Numbered from the stretch's first letter, positions 8,828 to 18,145 are shown. The stretch is 64,000 nt of DNA from Hymenobacter artigasi (GCF_012275535.1 NZ_JAAVTK010000004.1:186001-250000); one strand, 5' to 3'. The notes: a model not told the origin generated them from the sequence alone. Translations and numbers: made by a program.

Positions 8828-9637
8828 ATGCAACGACTATTTTCTTCCTGGAATTTGCCGGTGGCTACCCGCCGGGCCGGCTTGGCTCTGGCCGCGGGTG
8901 CCCTGGCAATGGGTTTCGCCGGCTGCAAAAACGCGGTGGAGGCCCTGCCCGATGCGGGCCTGGGCTACTACCCGGTGGCCGTGGGCAACTACTGGATTTA
9001 CGCCGTATCGGACACCACCTGGAGCCGGGCTAATGGCCAGGGCAGCCAGGTTACGCCCAGCGTGCCTACGGTTAGTGCTTTCCAATTCAAGGAAACCATT
9101 GCCAGCGCATTCGCCGATGCGGCCGGCAAAACATCCTACCGGCTGGTGCGCTCCAAGCGCCTGACCTCTACGGCTGTGTGGGTCGACGACAGCGTGTTCA
9201 CCCTGAGCCCGTCGGCGCAGTCGGTTATCCTCAACCGCGACAACCGGCGCACGCTGGAGTTGATATTTCCGGTGCGCGAAGGCCGCCTCTGGAATTTCAA
9301 CGCCTACAACAACAACTCCGCCGACACGGTGACGGCCGAAACCCGCCGCTACCGCCGCGTGGGGGAGCCGTTCAGCACCGCCGCCAACGGCGCCTCGCAA
9401 ACCTACCCGGCCACGGCCACTACCACCAACGAGGGCCTGGCCCAGGCCGACGATGCTTACTACGTGAACACCTACCAGCAGGTGTTCGCGAAAGGCGTGG
9501 GGCCGGTATTTCGACGGAAAAGACGCTTTTCGAATTTCTACTATGTCGGTTCCGGGGGCAATGTCGTCTTCGTGCCTAAGTCGTATACTTTCGGCTATTC
9601 GCGCCGCGAAACCCTGATTGAATACAAAGTGAATTAA
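8828..9637 (+). CDS. Hypothetical lipoprotein
   Basis: 269 residues with a lipoprotein signal peptide: hydrophobic stretch then the lipobox GFAGC (Cys33). The mature part begins with GLGYYPVAVGNYWIYAV, a pattern common in Bacteroidota envelope lipoproteins of unknown role, followed by a beta-rich domain. No catalytic motif is seen. It is followed after 45 bases by a secreted subtilase on the same strand. Confidence 0.75.
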   Translation: MQRLFSSWNLPVATRRAGLALAAGALAMGFAGCKNAVEALPDAGLGYYPVAVGNYWIYAVSDTTWSRANGQGSQVTPSVPTVSAFQFKETIASAFADAAGKTSYRLVRSKRLTSTAVWVDDSVFTLSPSAQSVILNRDNRRTLELIFPVREGRLWNFNAYNNNSADTVTAETRRYRRVGEPFSTAANGASQTYPATATTTNEGLAQADDAYYVNTYQQVFAKGVGPVFRRKRRFSNFYYVGSGGNVVFVPKSYTFGYSRRETLIEYKVN

Positions 9638-9682
9638 GCCACCCGCGGCTGATTTTATTCCCCTCGCTGTTCCCCGCAACCT

Positions 9683-11380
9683 ATGGTGCCACTTTCGTTC
9701 AAATGGGTAAGCCTGGCCCTGGTGGCCGGCGCGCTGAATGCCCTGGCCGCCGCTCCGGCGGCGGCGCAGGGCACCGTACGCCGCCATCTGGTGTATTTTC
9801 GGGATAAGGCGGGCACGCCGTTTTCGGTGGCACAGCCGCAGGCGTTTCTGTCGGCCCGGTCGCTGACGCGGCGTACCCGGCAGGGCATCGCCGTGCTGCC
9901 CCGCGACCTGCCCGTGAATCCCGCCTACGTGGCCCAGATTCGGGCCGTGACTGGTGGGCCGCAGGTGCTGTACACGTCCCGCTGGTTTAACGCGGCCGTG
10001 GTTTCCTGCGATTCCCTCACCCTGACCCGCATAATGGCCCTGCCCAAAGTGAGCCGCGCCAGCACCCTCAACCGCAGCTACCGGGCCCCGGCCCCGTTCA
10101 CCACGCCCACGCAGCTGCCCGAACCGGCTGCCCGGGGCACCCTGGCCACCCGCGCCCAGTATGGCCCGGCCTACCGCCAGAACCAGCAGATTGGCGCGCT
10201 AGCCATGCACGATGCCGGTTTCCGGGGCGATGGCATGCAAATCGCCGTGTTCGACGCCGGCTTTCCCGGCACCGATACTATTTCGGCCCTGCGCCCCCTG
10301 TTCCAGGAGCAGCGCCTGGCCAGTACCCGCAACTTTGTGGATGGCGGCACCAGCGTGTACGGCCGCAGCGACCACGGTACCAACTGCTTATCGACGATGG
10401 CGGCCAATAAGCCGGGCTTCTTCATCGGCACCGCGCCCAAGGCCACGTTCCACCTGTGCATCACGGAGGATGTGTATTCCGAGCACCCCATCGAAGAAGC
10501 TAACTGGCTGGCTGCCGCCGAATACGCCGACTCGGTGGGCGTGGACGTCATCAGCTCCTCGCTGGGCTACACGGATTTCGATGCGCCATCCGTGTCTTAC
10601 ACCTACGCCGACCTGACCGGCCGCAACGCCATTAGCTCGCGGGCCGCTACCATGGCTGCCCGCGTGGGCATGCTGGTGGTGAGCGCCGCCGGCAACGAGG
10701 GCAACCACGCCTGGCGCTACGTGTCGGCCCCCGCTGATGCCGATTCTATTATGTCCGTTGGGGCCGTGGATTCGCTGGGTAACCACGCGGTTTTCAGCTC
10801 CTACGGCCCCACGGCCGATGGCCGCATCAAGCCCACGCTGTCGGCCATGGGGCAGGCCACGGCGGTGCTCTCACCCAACGGCGGCGCTTACCGGGGCAAT
10901 GGCACCTCCTTTGCCTGCCCCGTGCTGGCGGGCATGGCGGCCGGCTTCTGGCAGGCCAACCCCACGCTCACGGCCCAGCAGGTGATTGTGGCCCTGCGCA
11001 GCACCGCCACCCAGGCCATTGCCCCCGATAACACGCTGGGCTACGGCATTCCGAATTTTGTGACAGCCTATAATGCCCTGCATCCCACGGCTCCGCTGGC
11101 CACCAGTCCGGCGGCGGCCGGTGCCAACGATGCCCTCCGCCTGTACCCCAATCCCATTGGGAGCGGCCTGCTCACGTTGGTGCTGCCGGCCGCGCTGCGC
11201 GGCCAGCCGCTGAAGGTGCGCGTGCTCGATGCCCGGGGCGCGGTAGTGGCGCAACAGCAGCTGCCGGCCGCCGATGGCGACGAAGCTTCGCTTCGCCTCG
11301 CGCCGCTGGCCAAAGGCAATTATATCTGCGAAGTAAGCACGGGCAGCACCCGCCGCACGGTAAAATTTGTGCAGCAATAG
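9683..11380 (+). CDS. Secreted S8 (subtilisin) serine protease with T9SS sorting domain
   Basis: 565 residues with a signal peptide (about 1-29). The catalytic triad is visible as Asp191 (AVFDAGFPG), His231 (SDHGTNCLS) and Ser409 (GTSFACPV), with the oxyanion Asn near 338 (SAAGNEG). The C-terminal 80 residues starting LYPNPIG form a type A T9SS sorting domain, so export to the cell surface or medium is expected. A strong terminator follows at 11398. Confidence 0.93.
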   Translation: MVPLSFKWVSLALVAGALNALAAAPAAAQGTVRRHLVYFRDKAGTPFSVAQPQAFLSARSLTRRTRQGIAVLPRDLPVNPAYVAQIRAVTGGPQVLYTSRWFNAAVVSCDSLTLTRIMALPKVSRASTLNRSYRAPAPFTTPTQLPEPAARGTLATRAQYGPAYRQNQQIGALAMHDAGFRGDGMQIAVFDAGFPGTDTISALRPLFQEQRLASTRNFVDGGTSVYGRSDHGTNCLSTMAANKPGFFIGTAPKATFHLCITEDVYSEHPIEEANWLAAAEYADSVGVDVISSSLGYTDFDAPSVSYTYADLTGRNAISSRAATMAARVGMLVVSAAGNEGNHAWRYVSAPADADSIMSVGAVDSLGNHAVFSSYGPTADGRIKPTLSAMGQATAVLSPNGGAYRGNGTSFACPVLAGMAAGFWQANPTLTAQQVIVALRSTATQAIAPDNTLGYGIPNFVTAYNALHPTAPLATSPAAAGANDALRLYPNPIGSGLLTLVLPAALRGQPLKVRVLDARGAVVAQQQLPAADGDEASLRLAPLAKGNYICEVSTGSTRRTVKFVQQ

Positions 11381-11397
11381 GCAGATTCTCAGCTACT

Positions 11398-11426
11398 AAA
11401 AAAAGGTGCCTCGCGGCACCTTTTTT
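11398..11426 (+). terminator. Rho-independent terminator after the subtilase gene
   Basis: GGTGCC/GGCACC stem with a 4-base loop, flanked by an A run on the left and a T run on the right, so it can act in both directions. Confidence 0.9.
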
Positions 11427-11513
11427 GTGCAGTTTTCTCAGGATATCGACTTGTTTTTGAGGGTGATAATTCGTAATTTTAAAGCATCAATTAACCTCTT
11501 TTATTGCAGTAGA

Positions 11514-11846
11514 ATGTTGCAAATGATGACGACCAAGCGCATCGGGCGCCGCCAGTTTCACTTTACCGTGCAGGGCAATAACTTTCACGAAACGGTAGCC
11601 GAATACGAGCGTTTGAGCTTCGCCGATGTGGCGGCCTGCGGCATCTGCGGGTCCGACAATCTGGACCTCACCAGCCGCGTGGCCCAGGGCAAGTTCAAGT
11701 ACACCTCGGTGCGCTGCCTGGAGTGCCGGGCCGACGTGACCTTCGGCAAGCGCGAGGACGACGACCAGACCGTATTCCTGCGCAAAAAGACCGGCGGCCT
11801 GCCCGGCGAGCTCGACTGGCGTCCCTTCGAGAAAGGCGACAAATAA
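11514..11846 (+). CDS. Small zinc-ribbon-like protein of unknown function
   Basis: 110 residues from ATG 11514 (ATG 11523 or 11526 also possible). The only recognisable feature is a pair of CxxC knuckles, CGIC (Cys42, Cys45) and CLEC (Cys68, Cys71), expected to bind zinc. The frame is open further left but that part crosses the terminator at 11398. It stands alone between two terminators. I do not recognise the family. Confidence 0.65.
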   Translation: MLQMMTTKRIGRRQFHFTVQGNNFHETVAEYERLSFADVAACGICGSDNLDLTSRVAQGKFKYTSVRCLECRADVTFGKREDDDQTVFLRKKTGGLPGELDWRPFEKGDK

Positions 11847-11887
11847 CCGCCGCGCATAACCCCGCCCCGTACCGGGCGGTTACAACC

Positions 11888-11921
11888 AGAACGGCTCTAC
11901 CGCGTGGTAGAGCCGTTCTTT
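11888..11921. terminator. Rho-independent terminator
   Basis: Perfect 14-bp stem AGAACGGCTCTACC with loop GCGT, followed by TTTG. Lies 42 bases after the zinc-ribbon gene. Confidence 0.85.
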
Positions 11922-11981
11922 GCATTGTGGGCGCAGCACTGGCCTGCGCGAACTCCGAAAAACCGACTAAATCCGCGATTC

Positions 11982-12572
11982 ATGTTTACTGGAATTATTG
12001 AAGCCCTGGGTACCATCGTAGCCTTTGAAGACCAGGGCAGCAACCGCCATTTCACCGTGGCCTCGCCCTTCGCGGCGGAATTGAAAATCGACCAGAGCGT
12101 GGCCCACGACGGCGTGTGCCTCACCGTGGTAGCCGTGGACGCGGCGGCCGGCACCCACGTCGTAACGGCCATCGACGAAACCATGCGCGTGACCAACCTG
12201 AGCCAGTGGCAGCCCGGCCGCCACGTAAACCTGGAGCGCTGCCTGGCCGCCAACGGCCGCTTCGACGGCCACATCGTGCAGGGCCACGTCGACGCCACGG
12301 CTACCTGCCTAAACGTGACCGACCAGGACGGCTCTTGGCTGTTCCGCTTCGGGCACGAAGCCGGCCCCGGCCGCCTCACCGTCGAGAAAGGCTCCATCTG
12401 CGTGAACGGCACCAGCCTCACCTGCTTCGAGAGCACCGATGCGGGCTTCACGGTGGCCATCATTCCCTACACCTACGAGCACACCAGCTTTCAGCAATTG
12501 AAGGCCGGCGAAACGGTGAACCTGGAATTCGACATCGTGGGTAAGTATGTGGCGAAGCTGCTGGGCCGGTGA
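11982..12572 (+). CDS. ribE: Riboflavin synthase, alpha chain
   Basis: 196 residues. Converts two molecules of 6,7-dimethyl-8-ribityllumazine into riboflavin. The protein begins with the diagnostic MFTGIIEALG and contains the two tandem lumazine-binding barrels: SVAHDGVCLTV (first) and GSICVNGTSLT (second), plus the conserved QGHVDATA. Usual length. The ATG at 11982 is fixed by the MFTGII start. I saw no FMN riboswitch upstream, and the gene is not clustered with other rib genes here. Confidence 0.95.
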   Translation: MFTGIIEALGTIVAFEDQGSNRHFTVASPFAAELKIDQSVAHDGVCLTVVAVDAAAGTHVVTAIDETMRVTNLSQWQPGRHVNLERCLAANGRFDGHIVQGHVDATATCLNVTDQDGSWLFRFGHEAGPGRLTVEKGSICVNGTSLTCFESTDAGFTVAIIPYTYEHTSFQQLKAGETVNLEFDIVGKYVAKLLGR

Positions 12573-12646
12573 GGAAAATTAATTGGGGGTGGCTGCAACG
12601 AATAAGCCAGGATACCGGTCAAGCCTGAAACACCTGTTTCCACGCT

Positions 12647-13309
12647 ATGAAATATCTCTTGATTGCTGCCTGCGCCCTAGCTCCGGTGCTGCTTGCTTGT
12701 TCAAAGTCGGAGGCAGACCCTGCCATTGCCGCCGACTCAGGCTGTAGTGAACTGGTGGTGATGCCCGCCACGGCCCACGCCATCTCCCCGGCTCAGGTGC
12801 AGCGGGCCAATGTTCTTTTCGCCCAGAACAGCCTCGACCTCAACCGGGTGCGTTACGTGCGCTTTTGGCACGATTCGGTACAGACGTATTATCCGCCCTA
12901 CGCGCCACTCGTCACCGACCATGTGAGCGTGGACGAGTATGCTAACGGCCTGCGAATTTTTACGAATCAGATAAACTATGCTTTCAAGGGCGGGGTGTTG
13001 TATTACACCGCTGGAACCCTGACCAGGGGCACCCAACTCAATGCTCAGCCCGCACTGAGGGTCCCACAGCTGCGGACACTATTTTTTGCCGCCGTAGCAG
13101 CTTTCGACCCCAGCAACCTCGGCTTGGCCACCAATTGCGCGGAAGCCGAATTCGGCTACTATAACCTAAATACCGCTGGGAACACGACCGAGAACCTGGT
13201 CAAAGCCTGGAAGGTGGCCGTGAAAGGCATGGCTTACCCGTTTGCTTTTTTCGAGGATAATGGCGGCCGCCTGATTTATTACGACAACGGCATCCGAACC
13301 TTCCGCTAG
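12647..13309 (+). CDS. Hypothetical lipoprotein
   Basis: 220 residues with a lipoprotein signal (lipobox LLACS, Cys at about 18). No known domain recognised in the rest, which contains scattered aromatic residues and two further cysteines. Its stop codon overlaps the stop codon of the convergent PAP2 gene within a shared CTAG. Confidence 0.7.
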   Translation: MKYLLIAACALAPVLLACSKSEADPAIAADSGCSELVVMPATAHAISPAQVQRANVLFAQNSLDLNRVRYVRFWHDSVQTYYPPYAPLVTDHVSVDEYANGLRIFTNQINYAFKGGVLYYTAGTLTRGTQLNAQPALRVPQLRTLFFAAVAAFDPSNLGLATNCAEAEFGYYNLNTAGNTTENLVKAWKVAVKGMAYPFAFFEDNGGRLIYYDNGIRTFR

Positions 13310-13875
13310 CGCCCCAGCGGGTTGCCCCAGCGGCTGAACAACATGGCCGCGCCCCAGCCCAGCAGCGCGCCAATGGCCGCCCCGCCCAGTACATCGGTCG
13401 GGTAGTGGGCCCCGAGGTACATGCGGCTGTAAGACAGTAGAATGGCCCAGCCAAAAACCAGCAATTTGAGGGTCCGAAAGCGGCTGGCGGGCAATGCCAA
13501 CGCCAAGAAAACGGCTAGGGCAATGGAGTTCGCGGCGTGCGAGGACAGGAACCCAAACTGGCCGCCGCAGCCATCGGGCAAGTGCAGGTAAGGAAAAACC
13601 CGGACATCGTGGCAGGGGCGGGGGCGGGCAAAAAACGGCTTGAATAAGCGGCTGGTGATGCTGTCGGCTAGCGCCACGGCGGTAACCACGAGCGGTAGAA
13701 GCAGCACTGCCCGCCGCCGGAAATGATAAATTAGCCACCCGATAAGTACCGCATAGGCCGGAAACCAAACCAGGCGATTAGAAGCAAAAACCATCACCGC
13801 ATCCAGCACGGGGTTGTGGGCGTGGTTGATGGCCAGCAGCAGCTGCCGGTCAAGGTGTTGGATGGCTTCAAGCAT
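13306..13875 (-). CDS. PAP2-family membrane phosphatase
   Basis: 189 residues, several membrane helices. The three PAP2 phosphatase motifs are visible: KPFFARPRP (about 79-87), the SSHAANS variant of PSGH (about 110), and SRMYLGAHYPTDVLGG with the catalytic His and Asp. Likely removes phosphate from a lipid or undecaprenyl pyrophosphate. The start overlaps the end of hemF by 8 bases, so the two genes are probably co-transcribed. Confidence 0.88.
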   Translation of the reverse strand: MLEAIQHLDRQLLLAINHAHNPVLDAVMVFASNRLVWFPAYAVLIGWLIYHFRRRAVLLLPLVVTAVALADSITSRLFKPFFARPRPCHDVRVFPYLHLPDGCGGQFGFLSSHAANSIALAVFLALALPASRFRTLKLLVFGWAILLSYSRMYLGAHYPTDVLGGAAIGALLGWGAAMLFSRWGNPLGR

Positions 13876-14785
13876 CGGCCAGCCAGTCTACGCCCTTGCG
13901 GAGCCAGGCCAGGGTGCTGGCCTCCGGGGTGCCGGGGGCAGGCGGCGCGGGGTTGTAGGCCCAGCCGGTGCGCGGGGGCAGGCTCATGAGGATGGACTCA
14001 GTGCGGCCGCCGGTTTCGAGGCCGAAGCGCGTGCCCCGGTCGAAGGCCAGGTTGAATTCGGCGTAGCGGGCGCGGCGCTGGCTTTGCCAGGCTTCTTCGC
14101 GCCCGGTGAAGGGCAGGGCGTGGTTTTCGGCCATGAGCTGGGTATAGAAGGGGCCGAATAGCTCGGCCACATCGCGCATGAAGGCGAATAATTCCTCGGC
14201 GCTGCCGTCCTTGCCTACGGTCAGCCGGTCGTAGAAAATGCCGCCCACGCCGCGCGTTTCCTGGCGGTGCGGGAGGTAGAAATAGTCGTCGGCCCAGCGC
14301 GTGAACTTGGGGTAGTATTCCGGGTTGTGGCGGTCGCACACGGCTTTCAACTGCGCGTGGAAGCGGCGGGCCTGGGGCTCGTCCACGTAAATCGGGGTCA
14401 AATCGATGCCGCCGCCGAACCAGGCTTCGCCGTTGCCGGCCTCAAAATACCGCACGTTCATGTGGATGATGGGGATGCGCGGGCTGCGCGGGTGCAACAC
14501 CACGCTCACGCCGGTGGCGTAGAAATGCGGGTCGGGCATGTGCAGCTGCCGGGCGGCGGCTTCGCTCATCTCGCCCCACACAGCCGAAAAGCCCACGCCG
14601 CCTTTTTCGAGGATAGTGCCGTGCTCCAGCACTTTGGAGCGGCCGCCGCCGCCGCCCTCGCGCTGCCAGGCATCGGTGAGGAAGGCCGTAGGTCCGCCGT
14701 CGGCGGTTTCGAGCTGCTGGCAGAGGCGAAGCTGAAAATCAGCCAGCCAGGCTTCAATTTCGGGGCGGATGGTGGGGGAGGGCAT
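13868..14785 (-). CDS. hemF: Oxygen-dependent coproporphyrinogen III oxidase
   Basis: 305 residues. Oxidatively decarboxylates coproporphyrinogen III to protoporphyrinogen IX in haem synthesis. Signature segments: GGGRSKVLEHG, FSAVWGEM, IPIIHMNVRYFE, WFGGGIDLTP, the C-D-x-H-N-P-E-Y-Y-P-K-F segment and RGVGGIFYD. Usual length. The ATG lies 5 bases from hairpin C, which separates it from the divergent E1 gene. Confidence 0.95.
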   Translation of the reverse strand: MPSPTIRPEIEAWLADFQLRLCQQLETADGGPTAFLTDAWQREGGGGGRSKVLEHGTILEKGGVGFSAVWGEMSEAAARQLHMPDPHFYATGVSVVLHPRSPRIPIIHMNVRYFEAGNGEAWFGGGIDLTPIYVDEPQARRFHAQLKAVCDRHNPEYYPKFTRWADDYFYLPHRQETRGVGGIFYDRLTVGKDGSAEELFAFMRDVAELFGPFYTQLMAENHALPFTGREEAWQSQRRARYAEFNLAFDRGTRFGLETGGRTESILMSLPPRTGWAYNPAPPAPGTPEASTLAWLRKGVDWLADA

Positions 14786-14790
14786 TGTGT

Positions 14791-14882
14791 GAGTTAGGAG
14801 TTGGGAGTTAAGAGTTAGGGGTTAAAAATGAGTGGCTCGCAATTGATAACGCATCACTTTTAACTTCTAGCTCTTAACTCTA
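14791..14882. repeat. Heptad-repeat hairpin C
   Basis: Left arm 14805-14831 and right arm 14854-14880 are inverted with a few mismatches. The left side is a run of heptamers (GAGTTAG, GAGTTGG, then GAGTTAA and GAGTTAG) beginning 5 bases upstream of the hemF ATG; the right side repeats variants of nnCTYTn. It sits between two divergent genes. Confidence 0.8.
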
Positions 14883-14916
14883 GCCGGCCCAAAGATACGG
14901 ACGAGGGCGCGGGGCG

Positions 14917-14924
14917 TACTTTTG
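14917..14924 (+). promoter_or_regulatory. Bacteroidetes -7 promoter element (TACTTTTG)
   Basis: Matches TAnnTTTG, 24 bases before the ATG of the E1 gene. Confidence 0.6.
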
Positions 14925-14948
14925 CAGTCTCACCCCGCCCTGCTCCCA

Positions 14949-17141
14949 ATGTCCGATTTTGCTGCGCCCGTCGCTTCCGATACCACTGACTTTGCCAACC
15001 CCCGCGTAGCCGCGGCGGCTGCGGCCGCCGCCGAGGCCTTCACCGCGCCCGCCACTGCCGTGCCCGCGCACGATGCCAACCTGCTGCGCCGCACCTACCG
15101 CCTTATGCACACGGCCGCCGAAATGGCCACGCTCTTCGAAGAAGAAAAGACCACCGCTTCGCGCTACGTGCATGCCACCGCCCGGGGCCACGAGGCCGTG
15201 CAGCTGGCCGCCGCCTTCCTGCTCACCGGCAACGACTACGCCGCGCCCTACTACCGCGACGACGCCCTGCTGCTGGGCCTGGGCTTGCGCCCGTATGAGC
15301 TCATGCTCCAGCTATTGGCCAAGGCCGATGACCCGTTCAGCGGCGGGCGCACGTATTATTCGCACCCCTCGCTGCGGCGGGCGGGCATCCCGGTTATCCC
15401 GCACCAAAGCTCGGCCACGGGCATGCAGGCTATACCGGCAACGGGCATGGCCCACGCCATCAGCTACTTCGAAAAGCAGGGACTGGCGATTGAGTCGTTG
15501 AATAAATCGGCGGGCTGGCTGGCCGAGAAACCGTTGGTGCTGTGCTCCATCGGCGACGGGGCCATGACGGAGGGCGAAGTGGCGGAGGCCCTGCAAATGG
15601 CCATTCTGCACCAGCTGCCCATCGTGTACCTGGTGCAGGACAACGACTGGGGCATCTCGGCCACCGGCCGCGAGATGCGCGCCATGAACGCCTACGAGTT
15701 TGCGGCGGGCTTCCCGGGCCTGCGCCGGATGCAGGTGGACGGGGCCGATTTCGAGTCGTCGCACACCGGGCTGGCCGAGGCATTTGCTCACGTCCGGGCC
15801 CGGCGCGGGCCGGTGCTGGTACACGCCAAGTGCCCGCTGCTGGGCCACCATACCAGCGGCGTACGCCGCGAGTGGTACCGCTCCGACCTGGCCGCGCATC
15901 AGGAGCAGGACCCGCTGCCCCGCCTGCACCAGCGCCTGCTGGCGCTCGGAGTTTCAGAGGAGGAACTGGACGGACTGCGGGCTGAAGCCCGCGCTACCGT
16001 GCGCGCCGACTGGGCCGAGGCCCTGGCCGCGCCTAACCCCGACCCGGCTACTTTCGCCGACCATGAGTTCGCCCCGCCCGCCGTGACCGAAGAGGCCGGC
16101 GAGCGCAGCCCCGCCGGGGCCGAAAAAGCCCTTATGGTGGATGCCGCCCTGCACGCGGTGGACGACATCCTGCAGGAATTCCCCGAAGCGCTGTTCTATG
16201 GGCAGGACGTGGGCGGCGAGTTGGGCGGCGTGTTCCGCGAGGCCGCGCTGCTTGCCAAGAAATACGGCGAAGCCCGGGTCTTCAACACGCCCATTCAGGA
16301 GGCCTACATTGTGGGCAGCACGGCAGGCATGGCGGCCGTGGGTGCCCGGCCCATCGTCGAAATCCAGTTTGCCGACTACATCTGGCCGGCCCTCAACCAG
16401 CTGGTGGAGGAGCTCAGTAAGTCCTGCTACCTCACCATGGGCAAGTTTCCGATTCCGGCGCTCATCCGCGTGCCCATTGGGGCGTATGGTGGGGGCGGGC
16501 CGTACCATTCGGGCTCCATCGAAAGCACGCTGCTTACCATTCGGGGCATTAAGGTGGTGTACCCCAGCAACGCGGCCGACATGAAGGGCCTCATGCGCGC
16601 CGCTTTCCTCGACCCCAATCCGGTTATTATGCTGGAGCACAAGGGCCTGTACTGGAGTAAGGTACCCGGCACTGAAGAAGCCAAAACCGTGGAGCCGGCC
16701 GCTGGCTACGTCATTCCGCTGGGCGTGGCCGCCATTGCGCAGGCTGCCGATGCCGAGCAGCTCGCCCGGGGAAACACGGCCGTAGTCGTGACCTACGGCA
16801 TGGGCGTGCACTGGGCCAAAGCCGCCAGCCGCGATTTCCCCGGCCAAATCGAAATCCTAGACTTGCGCACCCTCAATCCGCTTGATTTTGATGCCGTGAC
16901 GGCCGCCACCCGCCGCCATGGCAAGGTGCTCGTCCTCACCGAAGAATCGCTCATGAATAGCTTTGCCGAAAGCCTGGCCGGACGTATTCAGCGCCACTGC
17001 TTCACGGCGCTGGATGCGCCGGTGTTCACCCTCGGCGCGGCCAACCTGCCCGCCATTGCCCTCAACGTGGAGCTGGAGAAGCAGATGCTGCCGAGCGCGG
17101 CCAAAGTAGCAGTGGCGCTGGGCGAGTTGCTCGGGTATTAG
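14949..17141 (+). CDS. 2-oxoacid (branched-chain type) dehydrogenase E1, fused alpha and beta subunits
   Basis: 730 residues. Thiamine-diphosphate-dependent decarboxylation of branched-chain 2-oxoacids for the E2 lipoyl carrier. An Ala-rich N-terminal extension precedes the alpha domain, which holds the ThDP motif GDGAMTEG at about 202 ending at QDN 30 residues later. The beta domain (about 400 onward) contains EFPEALFYGQDVG, PIQEAYIVGSTAGMA and VEIQFADYIWPA. Fused single-chain E1 proteins are usual in Bacteroidota. No E2 or E3 gene is adjacent. Acetoin dehydrogenase or another 2-oxoacid specificity cannot be excluded. Confidence 0.88.
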   Translation: MSDFAAPVASDTTDFANPRVAAAAAAAAEAFTAPATAVPAHDANLLRRTYRLMHTAAEMATLFEEEKTTASRYVHATARGHEAVQLAAAFLLTGNDYAAPYYRDDALLLGLGLRPYELMLQLLAKADDPFSGGRTYYSHPSLRRAGIPVIPHQSSATGMQAIPATGMAHAISYFEKQGLAIESLNKSAGWLAEKPLVLCSIGDGAMTEGEVAEALQMAILHQLPIVYLVQDNDWGISATGREMRAMNAYEFAAGFPGLRRMQVDGADFESSHTGLAEAFAHVRARRGPVLVHAKCPLLGHHTSGVRREWYRSDLAAHQEQDPLPRLHQRLLALGVSEEELDGLRAEARATVRADWAEALAAPNPDPATFADHEFAPPAVTEEAGERSPAGAEKALMVDAALHAVDDILQEFPEALFYGQDVGGELGGVFREAALLAKKYGEARVFNTPIQEAYIVGSTAGMAAVGARPIVEIQFADYIWPALNQLVEELSKSCYLTMGKFPIPALIRVPIGAYGGGGPYHSGSIESTLLTIRGIKVVYPSNAADMKGLMRAAFLDPNPVIMLEHKGLYWSKVPGTEEAKTVEPAAGYVIPLGVAAIAQAADAEQLARGNTAVVVTYGMGVHWAKAASRDFPGQIEILDLRTLNPLDFDAVTAATRRHGKVLVLTEESLMNSFAESLAGRIQRHCFTALDAPVFTLGAANLPAIALNVELEKQMLPSAAKVAVALGELLGY

Positions 17142-17220
17142 TGAGGGGCCACCTTGTGGGGGCAGTTATATCAGCCCCGAAGGGGTGTGCGAAAACGAAG
17201 TAGGGTGCGGGGCTCGACCC

Positions 17221-17287
17221 CGCCCGTCGTTGAACGAACCCGCCTGCAATCGTTGCAATAACGAGCGGGTTCGTTCAGCGACGGGCG
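17221..17287. terminator. Long inverted repeat between convergent genes, probable terminator
   Basis: 23-base arms (17221-17243 and 17265-17287) with a 21-base loop, nearly perfect, containing GAACGAACCCGC and its complement. It overlaps the 3' end of the Coq4-like gene. No T tract follows, so the terminator role is inferred from position. A similar GAACGA-containing hairpin lies at the centre of the element at 38284. Confidence 0.55.
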
Positions 17288-17835
17288 GAGGCAATTCTTT
17301 GGTATTGAGGGATTTTGCGTAGCAAACGCTCGCTATGCACCGGCTGGTGAAAAATAATGGCTTTCACATCTGCAAAAGGCTCATCCAGCAGGTGCAGGAA
17401 ATTCCAGTTGGCAATGGACAGGGCCTGGCGTCCGCGTCGGAAGGCTGGAATGAAAATGCCCCATTTATCCGGCATCGCCAGGACCATTAGGAGGGTAGCA
17501 GCCAAAGTAAAGGGTGAATTTTTGCCATTGGCAACCAAAAAACACAGCATCGCTGCTTCATCATCCATGGTGGTGTTGAAATCCAGCAGGATGTGAAAAG
17601 CGTCGTGCCGCTCTATGCGGTCTACGGGCTGAAGGCCTTCGCGGGTCAGGAATAGCCCTAGCTCGTGGCCCAGACTACCAGCGGGGTACCGCAGCATGTC
17701 CTCCCGTTTCAGCCCCCAGATGGGCCGGCGGCGGTAAACTTTCGCATGAACGGAGACGACGTTGCTCAGCAGCCACATCATGGCACGCTCGCGGAGGGAG
17801 GACTCTTCCCGGGAGGTAATGACAATTGCTTTCAT
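17275..17835 (-). CDS. Coq4-family protein
   Basis: 186 residues. Contains HDAFH followed by 11 residues and Glu (His77, Asp78, His81, Glu93), which is the HDxxH(x)11E metal-binding motif that defines COQ4. COQ4 acts at ring C1 in ubiquinone synthesis, but Bacteroidota normally make menaquinone, so the role here is open. The surrounding region has lower GC than its neighbours and is followed upstream by repeat clusters. No quinone genes are adjacent. Confidence 0.6.
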   Translation of the reverse strand: MKAIVITSREESSLRERAMMWLLSNVVSVHAKVYRRRPIWGLKREDMLRYPAGSLGHELGLFLTREGLQPVDRIERHDAFHILLDFNTTMDDEAAMLCFLVANGKNSPFTLAATLLMVLAMPDKWGIFIPAFRRGRQALSIANWNFLHLLDEPFADVKAIIFHQPVHSERLLRKIPQYQRIASARR

Positions 17836-17990
17836 TGTTTTTCAAACTACTTTGAATTACAAAGTAAGTTCGCTGACAGCAAATCATCATACGTTGGCCA
17901 AAACAACTTTTTGGCATTCCCATCTTTAGCTCTGGCTATGGATGTGCTGTGATTTCCAGCCTGCAGATGGTCGCAGCGGCGGCGGCAGAC

Positions 17991-18050
17991 TGTAGTTTAG
18001 CGCGTGGCGCATAACCACACACCATCGGCAAAGCGGGTTTGTAACTCGCC
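17991..18050. repeat. Degenerate copy of the 18.1-kb repeat
   Basis: The segment beginning TGTAGTTTAGCGCG and ending GTTTGTAACTCGCC aligns with the complement of the right arm of the inverted repeat at 18146-18345. It is more diverged. The interval 17836-18145 contains no convincing gene; a 135-codon minus-strand frame across it is built from these repeats. Confidence 0.5.
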
Positions 18051-18145
18051 TTTCCTCTGCACCATGTAGAATAAATGCCGCGTTGCGACAGCTAATAAAA
18101 CCCGTCACGCTGAAATTTGTAATCGGAGATTCACCCAACCCACTG

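Noticed and set aside
11847..11981. FMN riboswitch upstream of riboflavin synthase
   Set aside because: Only a terminator hairpin is present; the conserved FMN aptamer sequence is not seen.
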